From Corticium candelabrum (taxonomy: Eukaryota; Porifera; Homoscleromorpha; Homosclerophorida; Plakinidae): a stretch of DNA of 64,000 nucleotides. The position numbers were made by a program, and so were the translations under genes. Numbering within the stretch: the stretch's first letter is position 1; every line of letters begins with the position of its first letter. The notes below the pieces were generated by a model. That model did no database searches, was not told the origin of the DNA, and saw only the letters and a program-made list of their open reading frames with translations. Positions 1 to 35,043 of the stretch are shown piece after piece. The stretch is from positions 9,940,233 to 10,004,232 of the forward strand of contig NC_085087.1 of NCBI RefSeq assembly GCF_963422355.1. The letters are read 5' to 3'.

Positions 1-9
1 ATGTCACAC

Positions 10-2845
<2,836 letters not shown>

Positions 2846-3076
2846 CTCGTACAGACACCTGCTGATTATCCGGGCTTCTGCTTGGACTTGAGGCTGTGAC
2901 GTCACGGAATATATCGTTCTTGATTGAGTCGTAGACAAGGTTGTTAGTAAAACGTACGTTGAACGCGGCAGAATCCGCAACTGTCTACTTAGACATATTT
3001 TCTTCATTCTAGAATTTTGCAAAAAGTAGTCACATGATAGTCATGTGATGAGTTACCATAGCCCGGATAAAGTAAG
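2846..3076. promoter_or_regulatory. Candidate bidirectional promoter, GK / ATP synthase g
   Basis: The two start codons face away from each other, 231 bp apart (54 bp if the upstream GK ATG at 3022 is used). The interval holds an imperfect palindrome of CACATGA/TCATGTG around 3030-3050. The ATP synthase g start codon sits in AAGATGGCG, which resembles a YY1 site of the kind found at many housekeeping gene starts. The promoter role is inferred from geometry; no TATA box is obvious. Confidence 0.55.
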
Positions 3077-3545
3077 ATGGCGAGTGGAATAGGACAGAGA
3101 TTAGTGAGGCTGGGCAACAGAACCGTACAATCTACGCAAGGTAATCTCAATTGATTTGTAGACATGCGTTAACAGTAGAAAGGGTCTCCCTACAACAAGT
3201 ATTGTATGTTTTCATTTTCTTTCATCTTTTTTCTCTTTAGCTGTAGCAGGTAGGACGGTATCTTGGTCGTATCCGCGGTTGGTCACACTATGGGGTCACG
3301 TTAGTCGTGAGATGGGTCCTCCTGGTCCGTCGCAGTGGGCAGAAGTTCGTCGCGGTTTCAGTCACATTATTGAGAGCGCAGCGACGGGACGATTTCTGGA
3401 TGTGACCGTCAAAGAAGGCACGAGAAATGCGCTAGTCTTTGCAGAAATATGCTGCTGGTTTATAGCGGGAGAAATGATCGGCAGACGTTCAATCATCGGT
3501 TACAAAGCTGGAGAATCGCCGCTCGAAAAACACAAGAAACACTGA
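3077..3545 (+). CDS. ATP5MG: ATP synthase membrane subunit g
   Basis: Small Fo subunit of mitochondrial ATP synthase that supports complex dimerisation in the inner membrane. Two exons: 3077-3140 and 3241-3545, joined over a 100-bp intron with a clean TTTCTCTTTAG acceptor, giving 122 residues. The C-terminal half carries the family signature: TVKEGTRNALVFAEICCWF followed by AGEMIGRRSIIGY, matching the vertebrate TVKEA...WFYVGEIIGKRGIIGY pattern. The central WSYPRLVTLWGHVSREMGPP fits the amphipathic middle segment. The conserved GxxxG-type membrane helix is represented by the FIAGEMIG stretch. The protein is a little longer than the vertebrate one (about 103 residues), with extra N-terminal and C-terminal tails; the C-terminus ends in a Lys/His-rich run. 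The start is the only ATG in frame before the conserved part. Confidence 0.9.
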
Positions 3546-7429
<3,884 letters not shown>

Positions 7430-7605
7430 AATGCCCACTAACGCACGCTAACAGGCTACACCGTCTGGTCTGTATGTAGCAAATATTGAGCAGGGACAAG
7501 TGTGTTAGATAATATTGATTTTTTATAATAATAATTCTTAATAAACTTCAGATATACACGTGTACATGTGCAGTATATACACAGAAAGTGCTACATGACC
7601 AACCA

Positions 7606-13515
<5,910 letters not shown>

Positions 13516-16016
13516 TTAGAGCAACGGGAGAACTTTAGGTGCATCAATGATTCCAGCAGTCATGCACACTATATCTGGATGGCACTTGTATCTGTATGCA
13601 TACTGCTCGCCGACAACTTTCTCCATTATTCCCTTTAAGTAGTAGCCCCGCAGAGACCGACTTAGTTTCTCATAATTCATAGCCGGCCGATTCTTAATTT
13701 TCCCCCATCGCTTGGCGACTTCACTAGGATCCAGAATCTTGAACTCAAGTGCACAACGATTTGTCCAGGTAATGAGATTGTTGGCTTGTTCGCTCTCTAG
13801 TAAATTCAGCAAAAACTGCCATAACAAAGGAGCACCAGACCCTAGACACATTACATCATTAGACAAATGATGCTTCATTTCATTACTTTTACCTCTAGGG
13901 CAAGGATAACATGCATTCAAACTACAGCAAAGTGTACATAATCACAAGCTTATAGTACATCTCCTGCTGTGAAAAGTTTACTTATCTACATGAATGTAAA
14001 CACATACGTTTGCCTGGCACCTTGAAGTCACATGGATGACTGTATGTGCACAGTGTTCGTCCTCTCGAGCTTCCTCCAACTGCTAAACGAGAACGTCAAC
14101 AGTTAGTCATTATCATAGCGTCCATGCATATATAGAGGTAATAGATGATGTAAATGCCATTCCTGTATGTTTCTGGTTATTACCCGAACAAGGAGGAAGT
14201 TCATTCTTTACTTCTATCTCTTGTGTTGCTGTAGCAGTAGGCATATCTGTAGCTGCATTTGCCAAACTGCTGACATAGAAAAGTGAAGAAGGATGAGTTT
14301 GCATGACATACAATGCAGGAAGAGGAGCTATGCATGTGTTTGACACATCAATCGGTTCTTGTTTTATTTTTACAGGGGGTTGACATCGCTGAACAGACGA
14401 AGCATTAGATACAGGAGTGGGAGGTGGGCTGTGGAGTTGGTCAATCAGTTTTCCTATTGCTTCATTCTCTTGAGTCAAAAACTGGCACAGACTCATTGCA
14501 GTGTCACAGTCATCCAGAGCAGCTGTATCAACGACAAACAAAAACATAAATAACTTGTGTAATGAATCTGATTTTCTACATCCATGTGCCATGTGCCATG
14601 TGACATGTACGTAAAAGTGGATCATGAACACAAGAATCACATCTGCAATAGCTGTATCAAGAAACCATAAGGCATGGAAGTAGTACATAACAGGTTTCTG
14701 GCAGACTCACAAGCATAGGTGGAGTAGCATGGGCAGACTATTTTAAAAGATCACAGTTCCAGAATTCATACAAGCGTTGGCACATATTTTTTGAAAATGA
14801 AATCTTGCAAACAAATATTCCATGACTCTGACATACCCAGGGTGTGGTCACTGTCTGGTGTCTGACTCTCTCTGTCTCTGGGAGGAGTAGGTAAAGTTGA
14901 CATCGACTTGCGATCTTCAGCTTCACTGAGAGAATCACTGTAATAGCTAGCATCACTTTCCGAACACCAATCAGCTGTGGTGTCTGTATTTGAGAGAAAG
15001 ACACTGCCAACGTCTTGATGATGATCATCATCATTCTGTGGACCACAGACTGCAGCAACCAGCTGAGTGATTGTTTGCTCGTCAGGTAATTCCATCATCA
15101 TATCTTGCCACTCACCAGAACACATTTCTCCTGCAACAGTACAGCAAACCCAATAAATTGATGGCAAAATGTATACAACTTACAAGAAATGTAACGCATG
15201 TGCATCACTCTATAATAGCACATCAAGTTGGCCACAGGAAATGATGTCACAGTAGAGAGTTACCCAAGTCAGCAAAACAAGCAGGCGGTATATATTCAAC
15301 TTCTCCGCTCTCACCTTTCTCTAGCCACAATAGTGTGAAGGACGCAAAGCACTGTTGTGGTTTCTTGCATTCGCATCATCAAAAGGCTTGCATGGTTTCG
15401 TGAACGTCGCACTAGCACATAGCAACCCCAATACTGCTGTTGGCTATATTTCCTCCGCACGTGGGCGGGATAGTTGGAAAGACATCTTACAAAATGATAG
15501 AAACCATAGCAGCTGCTTTCTCGTCAGTGCAGCCTTCTCTTTCGTTACACAAAGCGTCAGACGGTGTCACATTACAGAAAAGTCGGGAGACTGACAAACC
15601 GTCACTACACCGCAACGTCAACATTCCAACGTGGCGGTCGCATATGCACAAAGCATCACGTTCAACAGCTCACCTGATGGTTGAATAGCGCCTCTCGTCT
15701 TCTCTTTCGTTGTAATACAAAGTGCACGCGACGGTAACATCGAGCCGGCGCTCGCAGGCGTTGACGAGTTTATTTCCTAAAGAGAGTTGAGTGTCAGACC
15801 TGTCGCGTAGCACACACTGCATGCCTTCACGAGAAGACACTGCGAGCACATGCTGTCGACGTTTGTGACAGTTACGTGCAGCAGCACACAATGCAGTCAA
15901 GCAGCTTCTCTCATACAGCACGAACTGCAAAGGTCAGACCGACGCACCTGCTCGTTTCTTTTGTCTTGCACAATATCGGCACTGCGGGCTTCCACATCAT
16001 GATCATAACCGTCCAT
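13516..16016 (-). CDS. ETS-domain transcription factor, PEA3/ETV1-4-5-like
   Basis: DNA-binding regulator recognising GGAA/T cores. Seven minus-strand exons: 15948-16016, 15674-15776, 15264-15320, 14837-15130, 14184-14522, 14008-14082, 13516-13841; every junction is GT-AG and in phase, giving 420 residues. The ETS domain fills the last exon: LLWQFLLNLLESEQ, LEFKILDPSEVAKRWGKIKN, RPAMNYEKLSRSLR, KGIMEKVVGEQYAYRYKCHP. NRPAMNY and KGIMxKVxGExYxY are typical of the PEA3 subfamily. Both base-contacting arginines (SRSLR) are present, but the usual RYYY is RGYY. A VKIKQEPID stretch in exon 5 is a SUMO-acceptor-like site, as PEA3 factors have. The N-terminal half is acidic and Ser/Thr-rich and was not matched to a named domain. 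The first two exons (MDGYDHDVEARSAD...) are supported by splice sites and phase only. Confidence 0.85.
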
Positions 16017-16772
16017 TCCAGGTCTCATTGCGCGTCTGCAAACGTGCACACGAAAAGAAGAACGAGAAAGCTGCAGCAGCTCACAACAGCAACTCGCAAC
16101 TGTCGACGAGAAGATCAAGGCAACACTATTAATGCAGTAGGTCTCCAACCAGTTGAATGAAGATTTGATTAGACGCCCAGGCAACACCCGTACGCAGCTA
16201 TTTTCATTCCACGTGCATCCTTGCAAGTTAGAATAACCCTGCTTGTGTAAAATGATTACCACAGCGGCTGACTGGCTATTGGTCTTAGGTAATTATCATT
16301 ATCTTATTAGCTCCATTATTCATGCGTCACATGAAAACGAGGAAGCCGCTCTCTTGTCGCGCTGCTGTTCTTGCTCGCCATTTCATCGCCTACGAATCTC
16401 TCTCCGTAAGGACTTCGAATGTTACACGCCCACGCATTAGTTACTTTCAACTAGATTGTAGCAGTATGAAGTTGTATGCAAAGGTGAGTGCGTAATGTCT
16501 TGATTTCCTACACTTGCACGACTGCTTGTTAGTAGAGGAACGCGGAAATCGCAGAGAAGGTCGAGTAGTTACGTAGGCGTCTGAGGACACTAGATCAGAC
16601 TCATTTGTAATGGAAATGATCGATGTTGCAGTTTTTGCGCAGACCGTCTGTCTCTCTACTGTATGCAAATATGCATTCAACAAACTGAGTGTCAAGGTTT
16701 AGATGAGTATAAGTGCGCACGCGCATGCACACCACTAATGATACGCACGCACGCACACATCACACATTGGAC

Positions 16773-16812
16773 ACGTGCACACACACACACACACATCACA
16801 CATTGGACACGT

Positions 16813-16888
<76 letters not shown>
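16773..16888. repeat. (CA)n microsatellite with a duplicated flank
   Basis: TCACACATTGGACACGTGCA occurs twice in a row (about 16756 and 16795), each followed by (CA)n; the second run is about 70 bp. Lies between the ETS gene and the CLIC-like gene, which diverge. Confidence 0.9.
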
Positions 16889-16889
<1 letters not shown>

Positions 16890-16961
16890 CACAGCTTTAG
16901 CTCATTCATTAATGAATAATTAATTAATGACGGTAGGTATGAGGTATTGAGTGTACTGTAT

Positions 16962-17841
16962 ATGGAGATGCCTGCTGTGGACAACAGAATGGTATCAGCA
17001 ATTTTAGCAGAGGTTACGTGTACAGGTTAATCTGCTGCTTTTGTTTCTTTGAGTTGTGGTTGGAATTAGAGTTGATGTGCTTGATAGTCTGGAAACAGTC
17101 TCTAATGTTATGGTTTGTCTGCTTCATAGCTTTGTGTGTACTTGCAGGGAGCTGTAGGTGACCCCACTAGGTTTGGTGATTGTCCTTTCTGCATGCGTGT
17201 GTGCATGGCTCTCACGTTGAAAGGTGTGAAGTTTGAAATGGTTTACATTGATTTGTCAAACAAACCCCAGTGGTTTGTGGAGTTGAGCAAGAGAGGAGGA
17301 GGAAAGGGCACAACTCCAGTCTTGGTTGATGGAGACAAAGTAAGCTGCAGTGTAGTAGTTGTTGTTGTTGATAAATGTCAGCTGTGTGTTTTAGGTTCTT
17401 GTTGATTCGGGTGATATTGTTGAATATTTGGAGACAACATACCCTGACAAGAGAAGTCTTCGTCCTGTCAACCCCAATGCCAATAGTGCAGGTGCAGACA
17501 TTCTTGCCAAGTTTGCTGCTTTTGTGAAAAACAAGGACAAGGAAAAGGATGGGAACCTGAGGGCAGAGCTTGATGCTTCGCTGAAGGAGTTTGATTCTTA
17601 TCTTCGTCAACATGGGGGGCCTTACATTGATGGTGATTGCCTCACTCTTCCTGATTGTTCTATTTTACCAAGGCTGTCAATGGTTCAGATAGCTGGAAAG
17701 CACTTCAAAGATTACTCTATTCCTGCAGATTTAAGTGCACTTCAAACTTACATGAAAGCTGGTCTGAACGACGAAACATTCAAGAAGTGTACATGCTTAC
17801 CACAAGATATTATTGATGGCTGGAAGAAACATCTGGGCTAA
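16962..17841 (+). CDS. CLIC/DHAR-like omega-type glutathione transferase
   Basis: Soluble thioredoxin-fold protein of the chloride intracellular channel / dehydroascorbate reductase group; likely glutathione-dependent oxidoreductase, possibly membrane-inserting. Three exons: 16962-17012, 17148-17339, 17395-17841, in phase, 229 residues. N-terminal thioredoxin half: GDCPFCMRVCMALTLKGVKF with active-site C29-P-F-C32, then YIDLSNKPQWF (close to plant DHAR wording), GKGTTPVLVDGDKVLVDSGD with the cis-Pro, and IVEYLETTYP. C-terminal helical half: NPNANSAGADILAKFAAFVK and LTLPDCSILPRLSMVQIAGK, both CLIC hallmarks. A CxxC rather than CxxS motif favours redox activity. Exon 1 (MEMPAVDN...) rests on splice sites and phase only. 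The stop is 124 bp from the COG8 stop on the opposite strand, so the 3' UTRs may overlap. Confidence 0.88.
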
Positions 17842-17965
17842 CACACCATGCACATGACACGTGGGATGTACACTTTTTGTGTTTTTTTTTTGTATAAAGT
17901 GTTTGGCTTCTGGCTGTGAGCTAGTAGATTCCATTTGTGATCTAGTGTTAATTAAATGCAGCATA

Positions 17966-27870
<9,905 letters not shown>

Positions 27871-27990
27871 CCTTGTACTTTAATTGATAACGTACGCTAC
27901 AAAGTTAAAACGCAATCATATAACGTGCGTTAAAATCTCGCATCAACATTAGTAATAGACTGTATAGATAATTATCATCAATTACTGTAC
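27871..27990 (-). promoter_or_regulatory. 120-bp gap between USP25/28 stop and COG8 ATG
   Basis: Both genes lie on the minus strand. The gap has no AATAAA on the minus strand and carries a good acceptor-like TTTTAACTTTGTAG ending at about 27897, 27 nt before the COG8 ATG. It must contain the upstream gene's 3' end and the downstream gene's 5' end, or these overlap. Confidence 0.5.
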
Positions 27991-30253
27991 TTAATTCTGC
28001 TGAAACTTTGCTACTATTAAATTGTATCGTCGAAACAAATTTTTCATCAAGTCTCGTGGAATAGGAGGCGTCTGTATTTCACTTGATCTGCTGGAAGAGA
28101 CATCAAACAGCTTCTCAAGCACTTCTTGTAGCCTCTCTTGACGATTTTCTGGAAAGACAAACAAAACTTGTCAACAGACATATTCACGTTCCAGCATCGG
28201 TCATGATCTAAACTATACATGTATCCTACCTCCAAGGTTGTCACCTGACACAAGGCTACACCAAGCCTCTCTTACTTCCTCCTTGACTTCAAGGTCACTG
28301 GGTAGTGAACTTCTCTCCAATTCAGAAAAACAAGGAATAATCAAGCCGCGAATAAGACGCATAGCTTTATCTATGTTGTCAACATCAAAGTTGACAAACA
28401 AATTCAAAGCCTCTTGATTTACAACCTGAAAGAGAAATGTACTATCATAAAACATACAGCATCGAGCAATGTACAAAAAAGTACAGAAAGGCAAACAGAA
28501 ACGTATCTTCTGACAAACCAAGAAAGACAGGCAGGCAGACATGCATGCAGAAACCAGCAGATCCTGACACAGAAGAAAGCAAAACTACGAACATGCAGAC
28601 AGACAGACATACATGTGAAAAGATTAATAGTCATACAAAATATCATCAAATTTCGGTGCATACTTTACTGCTCAAATTAATTAATTAACATGAGTAAAAC
28701 CTTGAGACAATGTTGCCGAGGCTTTGCCAGATCGTTAATGTCAAAAGAGCCAGCTGGACAGCTGGGAAACGTAAGATGATTGTTCAGTTGAAATGCTTTC
28801 ATAACATACGTCAATGCTTCTGCATAACTAAAAGAAAGAAACGTCTTACAATAACAGAGTACAAAATGACAACATCAATTGTTACCTATTCTCACTAAGA
28901 TAATCTAATCCTTTGACAAAGTAAGCAGCAGTTTCACAAAACTTTTCATAATAATGTTTCCAGTGCTAAAATACACAGAGAACAACGCGACTGCATTAAC
29001 TGACGAGATGTCTAGGTATTTTGACAGACATTGACTATCAGAATTCTTTCTCTTCATGTCAAAAATTTCAATACAGAATGTTCCATTCAACTACATTAAC
29101 ATGAGACTTTGCATGTTGATGACCAAGTGACAAACATAAAGAAGCAGAAACACCAACAGTTACACAAAACATGAAGCAATTAAGACCACAAAAAGATACA
29201 ATGTTTCATGCAGTAGTTCTTCCAACCTGCAGCAGGGAAGTAAGCCAGTAGGTAAGTAATTATAAGTAAACAAAGTGGTGAATAGGTGCCGAATAGCAAG
29301 ACAAACATAAGTAAGAAAGGAAAAACACATTAGAGAAATTCTCTTAACAAAATTGTGTCAATAGCATGTATAGTCTTGGCATACTGTCACCTTTAGCTCT
29401 GCATGGTCCTCAGTACATCCCAGTGATCTCATCTTTCGATAAGCAGCATTCTGTACAGCATGATGACTGCTAGAAGGAATCGCATCAAGTAGAATCTCTT
29501 GCACAATGGCCTCATAAACAGCAAGATCAACAAGAACTTGTGGTGCATTAGATGCCATCATGTAGCAACACAAATGCAATAGCCGTGTGTCATTAGTAAA
29601 TGAGAAATTCTCCACTTGTTTTGTAAATTTTGACATGAATACGCTGTGTTGTTGAGTGAAAATTTCAGACACGTAACTGTCAATGTTAGCAGGGTTTAGT
29701 ACTATGTCAATTTCAACAGCAGATCTAAGCTGTTCTTCAGCGATGACCTCCTGAGGATGCTTACAAAAAACACAAAAAAAGTTATTAAACAATCACAGAT
29801 TGTACAAACGGACAGACCTTCACATAACCTACAAATAATGCCAGCTAAGTCTGATTGGTGATAAACTGATGTCTTACAAAGTATCCCAATTTTGTATACA
29901 AGCGTCATAAAGACAAACACATCCAAATGCATTCAAGAAATCAGTAAGCTGCATAAGAAGTAGTGACACTAGTGTATAACCATGGAACAGCTGATATATA
30001 AATGACAGCATACTGTGTGGTTGAGACAAATATAGTAAAAAACTGTATTCATCTCTTTTGCTTAAATTTGCAAACTATGCTTGCATGATTACACAAACAT
30101 TTAACGTTTTAACAGTGATGAAGTGGCAACACAATTTATAGATCAACATTGCATAGTGACCAATCCCGTGTAATATAGTCAGTGCTAGCTCCTGGATGTC
30201 TCTAGCTTACATGTATCTTCTGTAAAAACAAGCTTGCCCATTTACTGTTTGCT

Positions 30254-30341
<88 letters not shown>

Positions 30342-33300
30342 TGTGTGCAACAGTAATATGTTGATGTCTTTAACACTGCAGTGTTCTAGAGAACAGTATG
30401 TACTTGTCTATGTACACATAAATTGCCTCGTCATTTCCACATCGACCTTCTACTTTCAACTAACCAATTCAGTCATGTTGTCTGGTTTGTCTCATTAGTA
30501 TTTAATAAGTATCTGTTCTATAGACACAGCCATCAGTACACATTCCAAAAATCATCCATCACAAAACATAGAAATCTCACTAGCAGAATGTACAAAGCAA
30601 AGCACAAATCTCATTTGAAAAGTACGTTTGTTAGGAGACCTCAAATACTAAAAATGATGTATTAAACCAAATTTGCAAACAAATGGTGATCATGCTGTCA
30701 TGCACTCAGATATTGATAGGAATGGCTAATCCAAACAATTTCTTTAAAACTACTCATTCAAAAATCATTCAAGCATTGCATACCAAGAGTGCATTCCTTA
30801 GAGAGCTGTGGTAAGTTAGTTGTCCATACAATTGCTCTTGACGATTGTGTAAGTCATTTAGAGAGTACAGTGTGCATGCACATTACGTTAATTACGTCAA
30901 AGAAACTCAACAGACAGCCACCTTGTCATTCCAACAACCCAACTCTTACTTCAGGTTCACTTGCTAACTCAAAACGATTCACGTTAGAACCCGACGGCTG
31001 TTTCTCCTGCCCAACAACATCAGGACGAGGTCCAAGATCACCAATAACTTCCTTTGGCAAAGAAAACGACTGTGTTTCCTCTTGCTTCTTGTCATATTCC
31101 CTAATTTCTTCTTGCAGTTTCTCGTTGTCCTCATCAACCACTATTTGTAGATCAGGTGGCAAATCTAACGAGTCATTGTTACAGACTGCAATATAGAATT
31201 ATACATAAATCACATAAACCAATACAATCAACACAATGATATAGCCACCACTCACCAATCCAGTCTTGCTTACTATGATCCACATAAATAAGACAATAAG
31301 CTGATGCTGTGTGATGTTCTCCCATTGATTCTCTTTCCACCTCATCCCACGTCACTTCAATTACTGAAATATCGTTAAATTTGAGCCAAATGTCGGATAG
31401 GTTAGGTCTAATGTATGCCCAATAATGGCCTCCTGCTGCTTCTCCCTCATGGACAAGAACAGCATAGAGCTCATACAAAACCTACAAAATCAAAAGCATT
31501 CATTACAAGTGTATTACATCTAAGAACAAAACGATCCCATGTCACACTTGAGTTAAACTAGGGTCATTGTACATTTCATTGATTTGGTTCACCACTTCAT
31601 TAATATCTTCTCGTAAACCTGTGTTGAACAGAGAACATAAACACAAAACAATCAACACGTATTTCTAAAATCAATGTGCTGTGGTGCACCTAGTTGGTCT
31701 TCATCTACTTCTTTCCTCCATCTTGTCAGACAAGTCTGTAATGTCTTCAGCTCCTCTTCAGTTACATGCCGTGGACATGGTTCTACTACAATAGCATTCT
31801 GACTGACTGAAGCTAAGAATAGCAAAGAATGGTTAGTAAGAAGTAAGAATGACAGCTTTAACTTTCTTTGTTGAAAGATTTTCATTTGTTTTCAATTAAG
31901 TAAAGTAATGTTGTTATTTATTTGACTACCTCCATTAACTTTAATTTTAACAAACGACAATTACGTTGGCCAGAAATGGATCTTGTGATTGATTAATTAA
32001 CTTAAGCAAGTACAACAGAAAGTGGTAGATAGAAAGTAAGAAAGTCTACATATACGTATATTTAACAAACAAACAAGAGGTTTTAAAAATCTGAAAAGAC
32101 CAAGCAGCTAGTTTTATGCAGAGCACAACATTAGCATGAGAAACTGATAGATTGACTAGTCAATACAGAAGCAGCAAAGCATATCATTACAACCAAATAA
32201 TCTGGTAACGGCTAACATTCATCACATTTTACTCTTTTCCTTTTCATTACATGTATTAAATTACCAAATACAAATTACTCTTCATTTATTTCTTAATACT
32301 CTGTAAAGTCTGAGGTGAAGTCTCCATAACATCCTCATCTCTTTTGTAATCATCAGATCGCATCCTCTTGGTGTGTGCAAATCCAAGAGCAAGGTCAAAT
32401 ACATCTTGAAGGGCAACACGCTTTGATTTGTAGCTTGTAAACCTAAACAACAGCAGACAAGATCAAAATTGTAATGCTAATCCAAGGTTGTTTGTCAGTC
32501 TCCCTTCTTGAATGCCACATGTCTGCCTGCTAGAAACCAGGAACAACATTTTATCTTTCTTGAACAGTTTTGGTTTGTTATTACGGTACGTGTGTTACAT
32601 ACATAGATAGACTATTCACATGAAGTAGAGCACCACTTATCTGGACACCGCTTATCTGAATGTGTCTGTCTGCCTGTCTGTCTGTCTGTCTGTCAATACA
32701 TATATTTTCAAACATTGAACTATTATACACCATCTAAGCAAAGCAACTAAATACTACCCAAGCCAATAGGGCTTGGTTCTACCTACAACTGTTTATGTTT
32801 ATGTGGCCGTCTGTCTGTCTGTCTGTCTGTCAGTCACATATATTTGAACTTTTATCTATGATACATTTTGCAATGCAGGGTACTATGTACTGTCTAACTA
32901 CTAAACTAAGCTACAATAGAAACTCGTGTAAAACAAAATGAGGACTACACTTAAAAACTACAGTGTACAAGCAAAGCCTCCAGTACCAGCTAGTGGCTGA
33001 AGTAATGGGTGGCAAAGAGGTCACATCTGTTGCCTTCAGACAGCGAAGATAGCTTTTAGAGATGACTCTAGCACTACACTTCTGGAGCTGAACAGAAAAG
33101 CGTTTGGACCAGAAGTTGATAAGCTGCACAGCGTTTGGTCATCCCACTTTGTCCAATGACTTCTTTAATAACTTGCAAAAGAGTTTCCACCCATTGATCC
33201 CCAAGCTCCAAAATGCTCCATTACCAGTGGGGTTACAGTGTCTGTCTGTCTGTCTCTCTGTGTGCCTTGTTATTGCTAAACACTTACTTATCCAATTGCC

Positions 33301-33638
33301 TTTCCAGAATGTCCAATTTTCGTCTAAGTTTGTACACAGTGTCTCTACGAGCAGTTACATCTACTTTGTTGCATTCTAAATATCTAAATATAGTAACAAA
33401 AGAATCATGTGAGCAAACTCATTGCACATCCTCATCCACAAAAATCTGAAAACCACAAATCTATGTACAAGATAAAACTACAATAGTACTAAAACAGAAT
33501 AGACAAACATACAAACAGACAAGCAATGTGCACTAAACAGCCAAACAGATGTACACACAAACATGCATGCATACGTATAGGAAAATGATTATTATCATTG
33601 CATACCATTGAAAATAGTGCTAATTAATGCTGTAAATT

Positions 33639-33707
<69 letters not shown>

Positions 33708-34994
33708 TGCAAACAAACAAACACAAACACAACCACATGAGCACAAAGGACATAACAGACATTATACCCAAAATTACCTGTCCATAAAGATAGACCTTGA
33801 AAATGTTAGTTTATCATGAATCTTTTCAGCTTTCTGTTTGGTTTGATTAAATTCAAACCGTGACAACTCTATGGTAAGTATCGGCGGAAGTTGAAGAAAC
33901 CACATCTCTTGCTCAGCCTTCAAGCAGGTTGATTCACTGCTGCTAACAGGCTCAATCTCCCTGTGAACAAGTGAAGCTTCCAGACAAGAGTGAAGATCAT
34001 GATGACCTTGAACTTGAACTGGCAATGACGTGAAGAAACATTCATTATCAAAGGACTTCCCTTAAGTAAACAACAACAGCAGTAAAACAGAAAGCAAAAC
34101 CATAACAACGACAGCAGCACAGTTGTTCAATATCACTATACATTGCATTATAAGATCTGCCTGTACTATTCAAGCAGAGATATTCATAGATAATACTTCA
34201 TTTCAGCTTCTACTGTATGTCTGTTTAACTGCAGTGAGCTATTCCACGTTAGATTATTGACTGCAATGAAGATCAAGACATTCATGGCTTACCTTCATTT
34301 ATTCCTTCTGTCTTGCATTTTCCATAAAAAAGTCTCACAACTGGATTCCTTTCTTCTGTACGAGCTTCCTGTTTATTGTTGCCCTTGCTATTCTCTTCTA
34401 ATTGTTGTAAATGAAAAGCATCCTGCAACCACTCTAATAGCTTGTGGTTGAATTCACTAACATCCTGTTGACATGAAAACTGAGAAGAAGACACTATGAA
34501 TGCAGACTTCAAAATCTAGAATTCAAATATGAAGAAACTGTTATCACATTTCACATCACGTACGTAGTTTACCTCTACTGGTTTTTGGGGATTAACGTAT
34601 TTCCTCTTACTTCCCACAAGAAGAGAGAAAAGGATTCTTAATTCTTCCATAAACTTAAGAACAGCGACTGCATTCTGTCTTGCCAAAGCTTGATCAGATT
34701 CTGAGCTGCTTGATGGAACCAACGAAAGAGCTGGCATTTTGTATGAAAGAATGTGTTTCCTCACAATTGGAAGGTGAAATAAAGACTACAGTACACCAAA
34801 CGTGCACATTACATATTACTATCTCACCAAACTGTCCAGTCAAATATTATACTACTAATAAACAATTTCAGCAAATCAAAGAAACAGAAAAAAAGCAAAA
34901 CGCTTTGTGTAGTGAGTAAGCAATCAATATTTGTACACAACAAAAGCCCCTGCACGACATATTGCAGCAATAATGTTTACGTAAATTAGTAATC

Positions 34995-35043
<49 letters not shown>

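Noticed and set aside
16243-16440. 65-residue plus-strand frame upstream of the CLIC-like gene
   Set aside because: No splice phase fit to the CLIC exons and no recognisable similarity.
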